From an uncultured Candidatus Saccharibacteria bacterium (GTDB lineage: Bacteria; Patescibacteriota; Saccharimonadia; Saccharimonadales; Saccharimonadaceae): a stretch of DNA of 12,846 nt. The stretch lies in the NCBI GenBank assembly GCA_938017655.1, contig CALIJO010000074.1, forward strand, positions 1 to 12,846, written 5' to 3'. The notes under the pieces are model-generated. The model ran no database searches and was not told where the DNA came from. It worked only from the letters and a program-made list of their open reading frames with translations. A program made the translations under genes and the position numbers. Positions 1 through 6,150 of the stretch are shown here, one piece after another; within the stretch, counting starts at the first letter, position 1; each line of letters opens with the position of its first letter.

Positions 1-7
1 CAAAAAC

Positions 8-49
8 GACATTTTGACGTAACAAAATATGTGACATTTTGACGTAACA
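8..49. repeat. 17-bp direct repeat, two copies with 25-bp period
   Basis: The word gacattttgacgtaaca occurs at 8-24 and again, identically, at 33-49. The copies lie at the left edge of the window, so an array could continue beyond it. The repeat holds TTGACG, and the second copy runs into a TTGACA at 50-55. It may be a pair of regulator sites or -35 elements upstream of the gene starting near 239, or the end of a longer array. No function can be assigned. Confidence 0.75.
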
Positions 50-69
50 TTGACACTGGTGCCGGTCTT

Positions 70-113
70 AGTATTTGGTTGAATTTTATTTAAATATTGT
101 GAGTTAATACGGG
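70..113 (+). repeat. Promoter-region words shared in inverted orientation with 7194-7259
   Basis: agtatttggttga (70-82) and ttgtgagttaatacggg (97-113) both recur as exact reverse complements, at 7194-7206 and 7243-7259. Both sites lie just upstream of genes whose products end in the same GHGH module. The order of the two words relative to the -10 box differs between the sites, so this is not a simple duplicated block. They could be operators for a common regulator or remnants of mobile-element ends. Confidence 0.7.
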
Positions 114-132
114 GAAGTCGTATATTTTCTTA

Positions 133-141
133 TGTTATAAT
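133..141 (+). promoter_or_regulatory. Extended -10 promoter of the DUF1883 gene
   Basis: TGTTATAAT is a consensus extended -10 (TGnTATAAT) with no good -35. The predicted transcription start is near 148, giving a leader of about 90-100 nt. The same nine bases stand in front of the 331-aa GHGH gene on the opposite strand (7212-7220). Confidence 0.6.
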
Positions 142-170
142 ATCATTAGAGTAGTTTAAAATACTCATAA

Positions 171-197
171 TTTTTGTTTTGTTATTTAAAACAAAAA
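171..197 (+). other. AT-only hairpin in the leader of the DUF1883 gene
   Basis: tttttgtttt (171-180) and aaaacaaaaa (188-197) are perfectly complementary, with a 7-nt loop. The hairpin lies inside the predicted 5' leader. It is not followed by a U-run, so it is not an obvious terminator; a role in mRNA stability or regulation is possible. Confidence 0.5.
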
Positions 198-238
198 GTT
201 CCTTACCAAAAGGTTTATCGTTGTGATTATGAAAGGGG

Positions 239-718
239 GTGTATGAATTGGATTTCGTACATTATAATTTAGGTCTTCTTGAGAAAGGCACAATAGTTGC
301 CGTTTTTCTTGACGCAGCTGCAAATGTATGCATCCTGGATGTTGCCAATTTTATGGGATATAAAAATGGCTATTCGTTTAAATATCTAGGTGGGTATGTC
401 ACTCGTAGCCCATATTATTTTACTATCCCGAAATATGAACTTTGGTACCTTGTCATTGATTTGGGTGGATATGAAGGGCGTATCGGTTCAAGCGTTAAGA
501 TTATACCGCCAGAAAAAACTGAAGTCGAACTTACCTTTATGGGGTATCCAGCTAAGAAGTATCCCAATAATAAGAAGCCGTATGAATTTACCGACTACTT
601 ATTTGGTGGAGCCTACGGTGTGCCAGATGGACCTGGACACGGTCATGCGATTATTCAAAATTCAACTGGAAATATTGTATTTCTTAGAAAACCAGGCACT
701 AAAGATATTACTATCTAG
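239..718 (+). CDS. DUF1883 domain protein with C-terminal GHGH module (toxin-like)
   Basis: Residues 1-90 match the DUF1883 pattern as I know it: a KGxxVxVxLDxxANVxxLDxxNFxxYKxG core, then GG-x3-RSP-x3-TIP-x3-WYLVIDLGGYxG. Residues about 112-152 form a separate module, FGGAYGVPDGPGHGHA then I-x(5)-GN-x(3)-LR, which is also the C-terminus of the 331-aa protein encoded at 6151-7146. There is no signal peptide or membrane segment. The frame opens with GTG at 239, directly abutting AAAGGGGG at 232-239. TTG at 248 has the better 8-nt spacing and gives MDFVHYN, a typical DUF1883 start. Paired histidines in a short C-terminal domain suggest a nuclease-like or metal-binding toxin tip, but that is inference. 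A small immunity-like gene converges on it, sharing its terminator. Confidence 0.85.
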   Translation: MYELDFVHYNLGLLEKGTIVAVFLDAAANVCILDVANFMGYKNGYSFKYLGGYVTRSPYYFTIPKYELWYLVIDLGGYEGRIGSSVKIIPPEKTEVELTFMGYPAKKYPNNKKPYEFTDYLFGGAYGVPDGPGHGHAIIQNSTGNIVFLRKPGTKDITI

Positions 719-759
719 GACCAGAGCATATGTCCATAATTCTTGAAAACCGCCTTATT

Positions 760-786
760 GAGGAGTATTTTATACTCCTCTTTTTT
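760..786 (+). terminator. Rho-independent terminator of the DUF1883 gene
   Basis: A perfect 9-bp stem, gaggagtat (760-768) and atactcctc (772-780), with a 3-nt loop, is followed by six T (781-786). The stop codon of the convergent gene (785-787) overlaps the T-run, so the two genes abut tail to tail. Confidence 0.9.
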
Positions 787-1117
787 ATGATTTTATTTCA
801 AAAATAGAATATAGACCAAAAAGATATTTAAAAATCGCATCTTCAGCATCACTTGCGTTTTCCAAAGTTTCAATTTTTCTTGGTATAGCTTCTAAATTGT
901 CGAAACCTTCTTCACGATAGTATTCAGCCTCAGCCTCGACGCCATGATGTGAATAAGTATTCATTAATAAATATTTTTGATTAGTCGACTGATTTTTGAT
1001 AACCCAAAAGAATTCACTCTCACCAAAAGAGCCTTCTTCTACTAATGAATATCGACCTTCTGGCATTTGATATTTTGAGATTATCTCACTTAATTCATTT
1101 TCAGTCATCTCCCACAT
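785..1117 (-). CDS. Small acidic immunity-like protein (110 aa)
   Basis: This is a soluble, acidic, unrecognised protein. Its beginning (ELSEIISKY) and middle (Y-x-LVEEG, FFWVIKN then KYLL) resemble the two small proteins encoded at 8180-8545 (ELKEIISSY, KQVEPD, KYCLV) and 5764-6075 (QVEPD, KKYVLI), though more distantly than those resemble each other. The start ATG (1115-1117) has a GGAG Shine-Dalgarno 7 nt upstream. The gene lies tail to tail with the GHGH-bearing DUF1883 gene. I infer a cognate immunity or antidote role from location and family resemblance; no enzymatic motif is visible. It could also be an orphan SMI1/KNR4-like protein. Confidence 0.75.
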   Translation of the reverse strand: MWEMTENELSEIISKYQMPEGRYSLVEEGSFGESEFFWVIKNQSTNQKYLLMNTYSHHGVEAEAEYYREEGFDNLEAIPRKIETLENASDAEDAIFKYLFGLYSIFEIKS

Positions 1118-1147
1118 ATTGATGCTCCATTTATTTACAAGTTATAT

Positions 1148-1153
1148 ATTATA
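1148..1153 (-). promoter_or_regulatory. -10 box of the 110-aa immunity-like gene
   Basis: On the minus strand TATAAT lies in an AT-rich run, giving a leader of about 25 nt before the start at 1117. No convincing -35 is seen. The dispersed repeat at 1186-1218 lies just upstream. Confidence 0.4.
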
Positions 1154-1185
1154 TATAGTGCGTCTATTATAAAATTGCAAGTTGC

Positions 1186-1218
1186 TGCCTGAGTTAATGT
1201 CTCAAGTGCAACACTAAT
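1186..1218 (+). repeat. Dispersed ~30-bp repeat, copy 1
   Basis: This copy begins tgcctgagttaatgtctc and continues aagtgcaacactaat. Related copies in the same orientation lie at 5659-5688 and 9905-9937. The core gtgcaacacta is invariant and the middle varies. The gtgcaacac word recalls IS30-family terminal repeats, but I cannot verify this. The right end of this copy overlaps the stop codon of the degenerate gene tail at 1214. Confidence 0.7.
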
Positions 1219-1285
1219 ACTTCGGCGTGATCTCGCAAGAGTAAACTATGCGTCCCAACACCCAAGAGTAATATTTTGAATTTAT
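1214..1285 (-). pseudogene. Degenerate copy of the 3' end of the giant secreted protein gene
   Basis: On the minus strand this encodes SWVLGRIVYSCEITPKY then TAG. The neighbouring giant gene ends AYMVYSREIAPRY then TAA (1296-1334). The two tails match codon for codon over the last ten residues (VYS-R/C-EI-A/T-P-R/K-Y), and most differences are silent or conservative. This argues for a real, once-translated paralog rather than a chance slip. Upstream the match fades quickly. Either a paralogous gene was deleted leaving its stub, or the big gene acquired its 3' end by recombination and left the old one behind. Confidence 0.7.
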
Positions 1286-1295
1286 CTTTAGTGAA

Positions 1296-4200
1296 TTAGT
1301 ATCTCGGTGCGATCTCGCGGGAGTAAACCATGTAGGCTTGGCCACCACTGAGGGATTGGCGATAGGCCCAGAAATAAGCATCGGCGCGGAGGGTGAAGAC
1401 TTCGGCAGGGTGGATGGAGCCTTCGGCGTAGTAGGTGCCAGTAGGGCCGGTTTGAAGTGGATGGGCACCGGCACGGCCGCCACCAGTGTGGGCGCCGGCG
1501 GTACGACTTAAGATAAGTCTTCTAGCGAAAACTGGACCAGTGATGGTGAGAGTTTCGTTGCAAGAGAGAGCATTCGGAGTACGGTCATTCGAACAGGTGT
1601 CGATTTGGTTGTCTCCATAATCTTCATCGAGAATTAGCCAGGCATCGATATTAGTGACGTTACTAGTGATGTTGATTTTCTTAGCGAAGATGAGAACTTG
1701 TGGGAAATCGTCTACAGCGCTATAAGTTTCGTGGGCGATATTAATATTGCGATCGATGGTGAGAGTGCCATCCACATACATGACCAGAGTATTCATGAGT
1801 TTTTGGCCAGTAGTGTTGCTTCTCGCGATGAGGTTACCGCCATAATCGAACTGGTAGAAATTGGCGGTACTATTGATGGCACTAAGGCTGGTGTCTCCAT
1901 GGTGATAGAGCTGGGAGAGGCCGAGATAATTCTTGGTAGAGGTTTTGTCGGAAGTGAGGCTATAGATAGTGTTACTAGAATTTCTGGCGATAGTGTCGCG
2001 GAAGCGGGACTTGAGACGGGCGAGGACGGCAGAACCGATACGGGAAATGCCGGATTCGCCAGATTTATTGTCGTTTGAAATAGTGAGTGGGCTTAAGGCT
2101 ATTTGATTACTTGCAGAATCTGCGCCACCATTTGGAAGATTGAAGTTGTAGTTTTCTTCGTAGCCTTGGGCAGCTCCAGTGCCAAAGCCGTTGACACTAC
2201 CAGCGGCCAGTGCGCCGAATTCGGTCCAGGAGCCGAAAAGTTTAGTAGCAGCAGAAGGGTAAGCTCCGAGACCACCACCGACAGCCTTATTGGAAAGAGA
2301 AGTAATGATGGAGCCATTAGTATAGATTCCGCCACCGAGAACCTGGAAGTTTGGCTTCTTGGCGATAGTAACACAGGAGGCGGCAGAAATATGATAGAGA
2401 TTATTGCCGCCATTCATGGCAGAGCCAGACATATTATTTGCGACGGTATTGCTATCTGAATCGTGAGAGGAAGCTGGCCAAATCACCGAGCGAGTACAAT
2501 ATTTTTTACCGAGGCCACCACCTGGGAGATCGTCCGGAATGGTACGTTCATAAGTGTCGGTATTAAGGAATTCACCAGCATATTTACCAGCAGAGTTAAT
2601 GCGACCAGTGATGGTGTCGACCAAGTTACAGCGGTCAACACCAGAGCCGTGGCAGGCGTTACCGCTCGCGACAGTCTCCTCTTGGAGACTAGATTCTGGA
2701 TAATTTTCGTCGACAATCATTTCGTAGACCTTAACAGTTTGATCTCCGCGAGTGTGAGTAGCATATGGAGTTCTGGAGATCAATTCGTTCTCACGTGGAG
2801 TGACACCATAATTAGCACCGATATTGATTCTGGCACCGAGGAAGCCGACCCCATTTTCAGAGGATTCGATATAGCTATGAATGGAAGTATTAAAGTTATA
2901 TGGGGTATAAACAGAAGATTTCTTCTCGGTCCTGCCGAGGTTTTGAGTAGTGGTGCCAACGCGACTATCAGGATACTCTTTTTTCCAGTGAGTTTCATTA
3001 CCATATTCGGGCTCCCAATCATAACAAAAACCGTTCGGAAAGTGCGCTGCACAATAACTACCCACATTAACATCTACATCATATGAGCTATTTCCCTGCG
3101 AGCCCCAAGATGCATTGCCACCGCTAACATCGCCTGCAGACTCAAAACTATCATACGAGTGATGGTGGACATGCTCTGCATCATCTATACCAGACCAGGT
3201 AGTATATTCGTTATACCAAGCGCGGAGGTTATCATAGCGAATACCCTGGGAGATTACTGTACCTACTTCGGTGGTAGAGCCGGTTTTATCGGCAGATTTA
3301 CAACCATATTGATAATCAGTAAAACCTGGAATCTGATAGCCAACGGTTAGTTTCGGTGCGTACATACGGTAATAGTTGGTTTCACAAGCATATGTAGGGG
3401 AGGCATTTTTGGTTGGGGAATAGGCGGTGAATCCATAGTCGCTAGCTTCGAGTCCGCTGCCGCTAAATGGGCGTTTATTGCCGCGACCAATAGTGTGATA
3501 ATTTCCGTCGTGGACTGGAGAGTCACCGAATAAATATTTATTATTATCAGAGCCATTTTTTTGAGCAAAGATTTGAAAATTACTTTCACCTGGCGGTTCC
3601 GCGCTACTCACATGTGAGCTTCCAGTTTGAATACCAACCTGCTGTATTGGGAAACAGAAAGCCTCATAAAATTGGACGCGATCACCTGGTTTGGCGAAGA
3701 CGTAGTTCTTACCCTGGAAGTTCTTTTGCCAAGAATTATGGCCGAGAGTGCCAGAGTAGGAATGATTTATCACGCCAGTATCGGCGGAGGTATTTCCCTT
3801 GTAGTAGGCGCCAAAGTTGCCTGGGATTTGAGAACAGGTTATATTAGCTGGTGCAACCTGTTTTGCATCATTAAGTGGCTTTGCTGGCCAGGCGCAGAAC
3901 CAGGAAAAATCGCCACGGTTCCATTCAGCAAGACGCTGAGGGTCATCGTAGCCAGTATTAACCTTACCAGTATAATTATCTCTTGCTAAAGGTAGTGGCA
4001 CCCTATTCTTGCTGATACTATTACTATTCCTATAAAATATAGGATTAGACTCGGAGTAATATGTTGAAAAGAATAAGGGCATAGCCATACCGCCAGTTGG
4101 AGTTTTAGTTTTACGGTAATAACGATTGTAGCCAAAAATAAAGACGCCTGTACTACCCCTAGAGGCACAACCAGTCACAGCATTGTCGCCCCTAGTCGGT

Positions 4201-4544
4201 AGTTGTTTATTGCCAGTAGGATAGCCGTTGTTTGGTGGATTAATAAATCTACTGTATGGAATATGGTCTCTCTGATTTTCTGGTATACCCATTTCATCAA
4301 AGTCATAGTAGACCCAAGTGACACCAGAGTATGATTGATGAATAGTATAACATATATTGGCTTCGCAGCCTTCAATAGGATGCCCAGTGCCGCCGTCGTG
4401 TACACCACCACCTGGACCTTGATTAGCTGATGAATCTGCAGCAAAGACATCGTGCCCTAAGAAGCCCAAAGAGAATAAAAACAAGAAGAAAAAAGATAAT
4501 ACTAAGAATATTTTTTTATGATTACACTTATTACTAACAATCAT
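1296..4544 (-). CDS. Giant secreted surface protein (~1082 aa), function unknown
   Basis: The best start is ATG at 4542-4544, with AAAGG 5-6 nt upstream; a GTG two codons earlier overlaps the ribosome site. Residues 10-35 form a long hydrophobic signal peptide with a probable cleavage at VFA/AD. The mature protein is rich in Gly, Ser, Asn and aromatics and has scattered Cys. It shows no catalytic motif, no second membrane segment and no LPXTG sorting signal. The last third carries alternating hydrophobic stretches (MYVDGTLTIDRNINI, VLIFAKKINITSNV, LTITGPVFARRLIL) that suggest a beta-helical or polymer-forming fold similar in feel to bactofilin or pilus-associated domains. This is inference. 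The 3' half is visibly richer in GC than the 5' half, hinting at a mosaic. A role in adhesion to a host cell is plausible for a CPR episymbiont. Confidence 0.85.
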   Translation of the reverse strand: MIVSNKCNHKKIFLVLSFFFLFLFSLGFLGHDVFAADSSANQGPGGGVHDGGTGHPIEGCEANICYTIHQSYSGVTWVYYDFDEMGIPENQRDHIPYSRFINPPNNGYPTGNKQLPTRGDNAVTGCASRGSTGVFIFGYNRYYRKTKTPTGGMAMPLFFSTYYSESNPIFYRNSNSISKNRVPLPLARDNYTGKVNTGYDDPQRLAEWNRGDFSWFCAWPAKPLNDAKQVAPANITCSQIPGNFGAYYKGNTSADTGVINHSYSGTLGHNSWQKNFQGKNYVFAKPGDRVQFYEAFCFPIQQVGIQTGSSHVSSAEPPGESNFQIFAQKNGSDNNKYLFGDSPVHDGNYHTIGRGNKRPFSGSGLEASDYGFTAYSPTKNASPTYACETNYYRMYAPKLTVGYQIPGFTDYQYGCKSADKTGSTTEVGTVISQGIRYDNLRAWYNEYTTWSGIDDAEHVHHHSYDSFESAGDVSGGNASWGSQGNSSYDVDVNVGSYCAAHFPNGFCYDWEPEYGNETHWKKEYPDSRVGTTTQNLGRTEKKSSVYTPYNFNTSIHSYIESSENGVGFLGARINIGANYGVTPRENELISRTPYATHTRGDQTVKVYEMIVDENYPESSLQEETVASGNACHGSGVDRCNLVDTITGRINSAGKYAGEFLNTDTYERTIPDDLPGGGLGKKYCTRSVIWPASSHDSDSNTVANNMSGSAMNGGNNLYHISAASCVTIAKKPNFQVLGGGIYTNGSIITSLSNKAVGGGLGAYPSAATKLFGSWTEFGALAAGSVNGFGTGAAQGYEENYNFNLPNGGADSASNQIALSPLTISNDNKSGESGISRIGSAVLARLKSRFRDTIARNSSNTIYSLTSDKTSTKNYLGLSQLYHHGDTSLSAINSTANFYQFDYGGNLIARSNTTGQKLMNTLVMYVDGTLTIDRNINIAHETYSAVDDFPQVLIFAKKINITSNVTNIDAWLILDEDYGDNQIDTCSNDRTPNALSCNETLTITGPVFARRLILSRTAGAHTGGGRAGAHPLQTGPTGTYYAEGSIHPAEVFTLRADAYFWAYRQSLSGGQAYMVYSREIAPRY

Positions 4545-4576
4545 ATACACCTTTATATTTATATATTAGCATAATA

Positions 4577-4582
4577 ATTATA
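4577..4582 (-). promoter_or_regulatory. -10 box of the giant secreted protein gene
   Basis: TATAAT on the minus strand, about 33 nt before the start at 4544. The putative -35 zone falls in the T-run of the upstream terminator. Together with that terminator it indicates independent transcription of this gene. Confidence 0.45.
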
Positions 4583-4595
4583 AAAAAACATTAAA

Positions 4596-4630
4596 TGAGA
4601 AAAAACCACCCGATATTCTTGGGTGGTTTT
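4596..4630 (-). terminator. Rho-independent terminator of the 299-aa secreted protein gene
   Basis: aaaaccaccc (4602-4611) and gggtggtttt (4621-4630) pair perfectly over 10 bp with a 9-nt loop. Read on the minus strand the stem ends in TTTTTT. It lies nine bases beyond the stop at 4639. Confidence 0.92.
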
Positions 4631-4638
4631 AAAAGAGG

Positions 4639-5538
4639 TTAGCAGATTTTCTTCATGCCTGGTAAGCTGCGCAGCTTATAATGAAGCAAGTAAGTATAGT
4701 GTGAACCGTTTTCAGGATTTGCATCTGGATACGCACCATCGATGATGGGCATATACTTAGCAACATCATCAAGGCACCAACCAGAAACATACAATGCGCG
4801 CTTAACACTAGGGTAATACAGTTTTACTGGCATTACGGCGTGTCCATACTTGGCATTGTATTCATCAAGAGTCTCGTTTGTGGTCTGCCAACAACTAATA
4901 TTATACCAGTAGAGTTCCTGATACGCAGCGCATGGCACTTTGGAGCCATTATGGTGTTGTGCTCCTGTGACCCAAATATACGTACCGCGGGGATAACAAT
5001 TCTGCGGCTTAACATGGACATCGACACTCATATAAACCGCTCTATCCCCAGTTACAGAGCTAGGCTTTACGAATAGAAGTCTATTATCCGAGATTGACAC
5101 ACGAAATCCTTCCCAGGTCCACTCTCTGTCGAAATCAGAGAGGAATTCTTTCCTGAAGTCGAACGCATAAGTTTCTACTCCTCGTGTTTGCATGTAAGTA
5201 TTGTCTGCATACTCGCGGATTTGCCAGTTCATACTGGCGACCCAATCTTGAACCATTAGTTCACCAGTATCGAAACGCAGAAAGAGCCGCCAATTGTATC
5301 GGTCGAAGTTTTTACCTTCAGCCTTAAGTTGCTGGGCTGGGTACTGATACTTGACTGTATCATACCCTACATTTTTCGCCGCGTTCGCTGTGTTCGCAAT
5401 ATTACCGCTTGGTTGAGCCACGCCTTGATTAGCGCTAGGCTTTAAACCTAATGCACCAGCCTCAGCTGTGGTTGCAAAAACATTCATAGCAAGAACTGCT
5501 ATGGCCAACATAGTTACGAAAAAAGTTTTTCTTCTCAT
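4639..5538 (-). CDS. Secreted protein of unknown function (299 aa), strongly expressed
   Basis: ATG at 5536-5538 is preceded by AGAGGTG with 4-nt spacing. Residues 1-27 form a classic signal peptide (RRK, hydrophobic core, then AEA/GA). The mature part starts with a low-complexity Ala/Asn/Gln stretch (28-60) and continues with an aromatic-rich, probably beta-strand region. Five cysteines (181, 203, 216, 255 and the very last residue 299) sit in the C-terminal half, allowing two disulfides and one free or intermolecular Cys. No family is recognised. The gene has its own consensus promoter, a hairpin leader and a strong terminator, so it is a monocistronic, probably abundant exported protein. 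The giant secreted gene lies downstream on the same strand as a separate unit. Confidence 0.88.
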   Translation of the reverse strand: MRRKTFFVTMLAIAVLAMNVFATTAEAGALGLKPSANQGVAQPSGNIANTANAAKNVGYDTVKYQYPAQQLKAEGKNFDRYNWRLFLRFDTGELMVQDWVASMNWQIREYADNTYMQTRGVETYAFDFRKEFLSDFDREWTWEGFRVSISDNRLLFVKPSSVTGDRAVYMSVDVHVKPQNCYPRGTYIWVTGAQHHNGSKVPCAAYQELYWYNISCWQTTNETLDEYNAKYGHAVMPVKLYYPSVKRALYVSGWCLDDVAKYMPIIDGAYPDANPENGSHYTYLLHYKLRSLPGMKKIC

Positions 5539-5559
5539 AATTCACCTCTTTCTGAATGA

Positions 5560-5584
5560 ACTACTCTGGCCTGTCCAGAGTAGT
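5560..5584 (-). promoter_or_regulatory. Hairpin in the 5' leader of the 299-aa secreted protein gene
   Basis: actactctgg (5560-5569) and ccagagtagt (5575-5584) form a perfect 10-bp stem with a 5-nt loop. It sits between the promoter and the Shine-Dalgarno. A 12-bp palindrome aaacatatgttt (5585-5596) and a small stem tctga/tcaga (5600-5612) adjoin it. A leader stabiliser or a regulator site is likely. The ribosome site itself stays outside the stem. Confidence 0.7.
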
Positions 5585-5622
5585 AAACATATGTTTCTCT
5601 CTGAATATCAGAATCTGACTGC

Positions 5623-5651
5623 ATTATACAACATTCATGGTGAAATGTCAA
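5623..5651 (-). promoter_or_regulatory. Perfect consensus sigma-70 promoter
   Basis: On the minus strand TTGACA (5646-5651) and TATAAT (5623-5628) are separated by exactly 17 bp. The predicted start near 5616 gives a leader of about 78 nt to the ATG at 5538. It is the only fully consensus promoter in the window. Confidence 0.9.
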
Positions 5652-5658
5652 TAATTTC

Positions 5659-5688
5659 CTTGAATTAACATCTCAGGTGCAACACTAA
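5659..5688 (+). repeat. Dispersed ~30-bp repeat, copy 2
   Basis: This copy reads cttgaattaacatctcag then gtgcaacactaa, in the same orientation as copies 1 and 3. It ends eight bases from the -35 of the consensus promoter, so it may have delivered that promoter or influence it. Confidence 0.7.
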
Positions 5689-5763
5689 GCAATAAAAGAG
5701 ACCTCAATAATTCTTTGGCCTATTAGTAAAATCAAAGACTTGATAGACGTAATGAGAGAATTT

Positions 5764-6075
5764 TTAGTCGGTATATTCAAATAAGAGTGTGCCAGAAGTC
5801 TGCTCTTTTGAAGCAGTGTTTTTGGCTGGTATTTCACGCTGAAGGACGAATTCGATTTTTACAAACTCGCTGTTATTAAATTTTAAAAGATGTGGATAGA
5901 CTTCGAAGTCAAAATCAAGATAGTCGGCATCAATTAAAACATATTTCTTGCCATTTTTGTCGCAAAAAAGATAAATCCAAGCATCAGGTTCTACCTGACA
6001 ATAATCGCTTTCTGCGAGATCTTCGCAGCCATATGCGGCCATGATCCTTGCTCGTTCTGATTTTGATAAATACAT
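5764..6075 (-). CDS. Small acidic immunity-like protein (103 aa)
   Basis: This protein is a clear homolog of the one at 8180-8545. It has the same order of elements: a short N-terminal helix ending AAYG, then QVEPD, then Y-x-F-x-D-x4-KY-x-L, then D-x-LD-x4-E and FN. It is soluble and acidic with no catalytic motif. ATG at 6073-6075 has AAGG 7 nt upstream. It follows the 331-aa GHGH protein on the same strand, but a terminator (6091-6125) separates them, so transcription is by read-through or a weak internal promoter I cannot place. An immunity role against the GHGH module is inference from context. A bare SMI1-like or chaperone role is an alternative. Confidence 0.8.
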   Translation of the reverse strand: MYLSKSERARIMAAYGCEDLAESDYCQVEPDAWIYLFCDKNGKKYVLIDADYLDFDFEVYPHLLKFNNSEFVKIEFVLQREIPAKNTASKEQTSGTLLFEYTD

Positions 6076-6090
6076 ATTAATACCTTACCA

Positions 6091-6125
6091 TAAAAAGAAA
6101 AGGCCGACAACGGATGCCGACCTTT
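6091..6125 (-). terminator. Terminator between the 331-aa GHGH gene and its downstream immunity-like gene
   Basis: aaaggccgac (6099-6108) and gccgaccttt (6116-6125) pair over 10 bp including two G-U pairs in the minus-strand RNA, with a 7-nt loop and then TTTCTTTTTA. It falls between two genes that would be expected to form an operon. Confidence 0.8.
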
Positions 6126-6130
6126 AAATT

Positions 6131-6147
6131 ATTTGGTTGATTGAAAC
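6131..6147. repeat. Inverted word flanking the 331-aa gene, 3' side
   Basis: atttggttgattgaaac here and its reverse complement with one base missing (gtttcatcaaccaaat, 7188-7203) bracket the 331-aa gene. The 13-bp core of the 7194-7206 arm also occurs at 70-82. This may be the ends of a cassette. Confidence 0.45.
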
Positions 6148-6150
6148 GAG

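Noticed and set aside
390..746. 118-aa frame overlapping the DUF1883 gene
   Set aside because: It overlaps a recognisable domain in another frame and has no family resemblance or ribosome site.
1698..3086. Three long plus-strand frames (126, 118 and 207 aa)
   Set aside because: They lie antisense to the giant secreted gene, lack ribosome sites, have biased low-complexity products and match the codon shadow of its GC-richer part.
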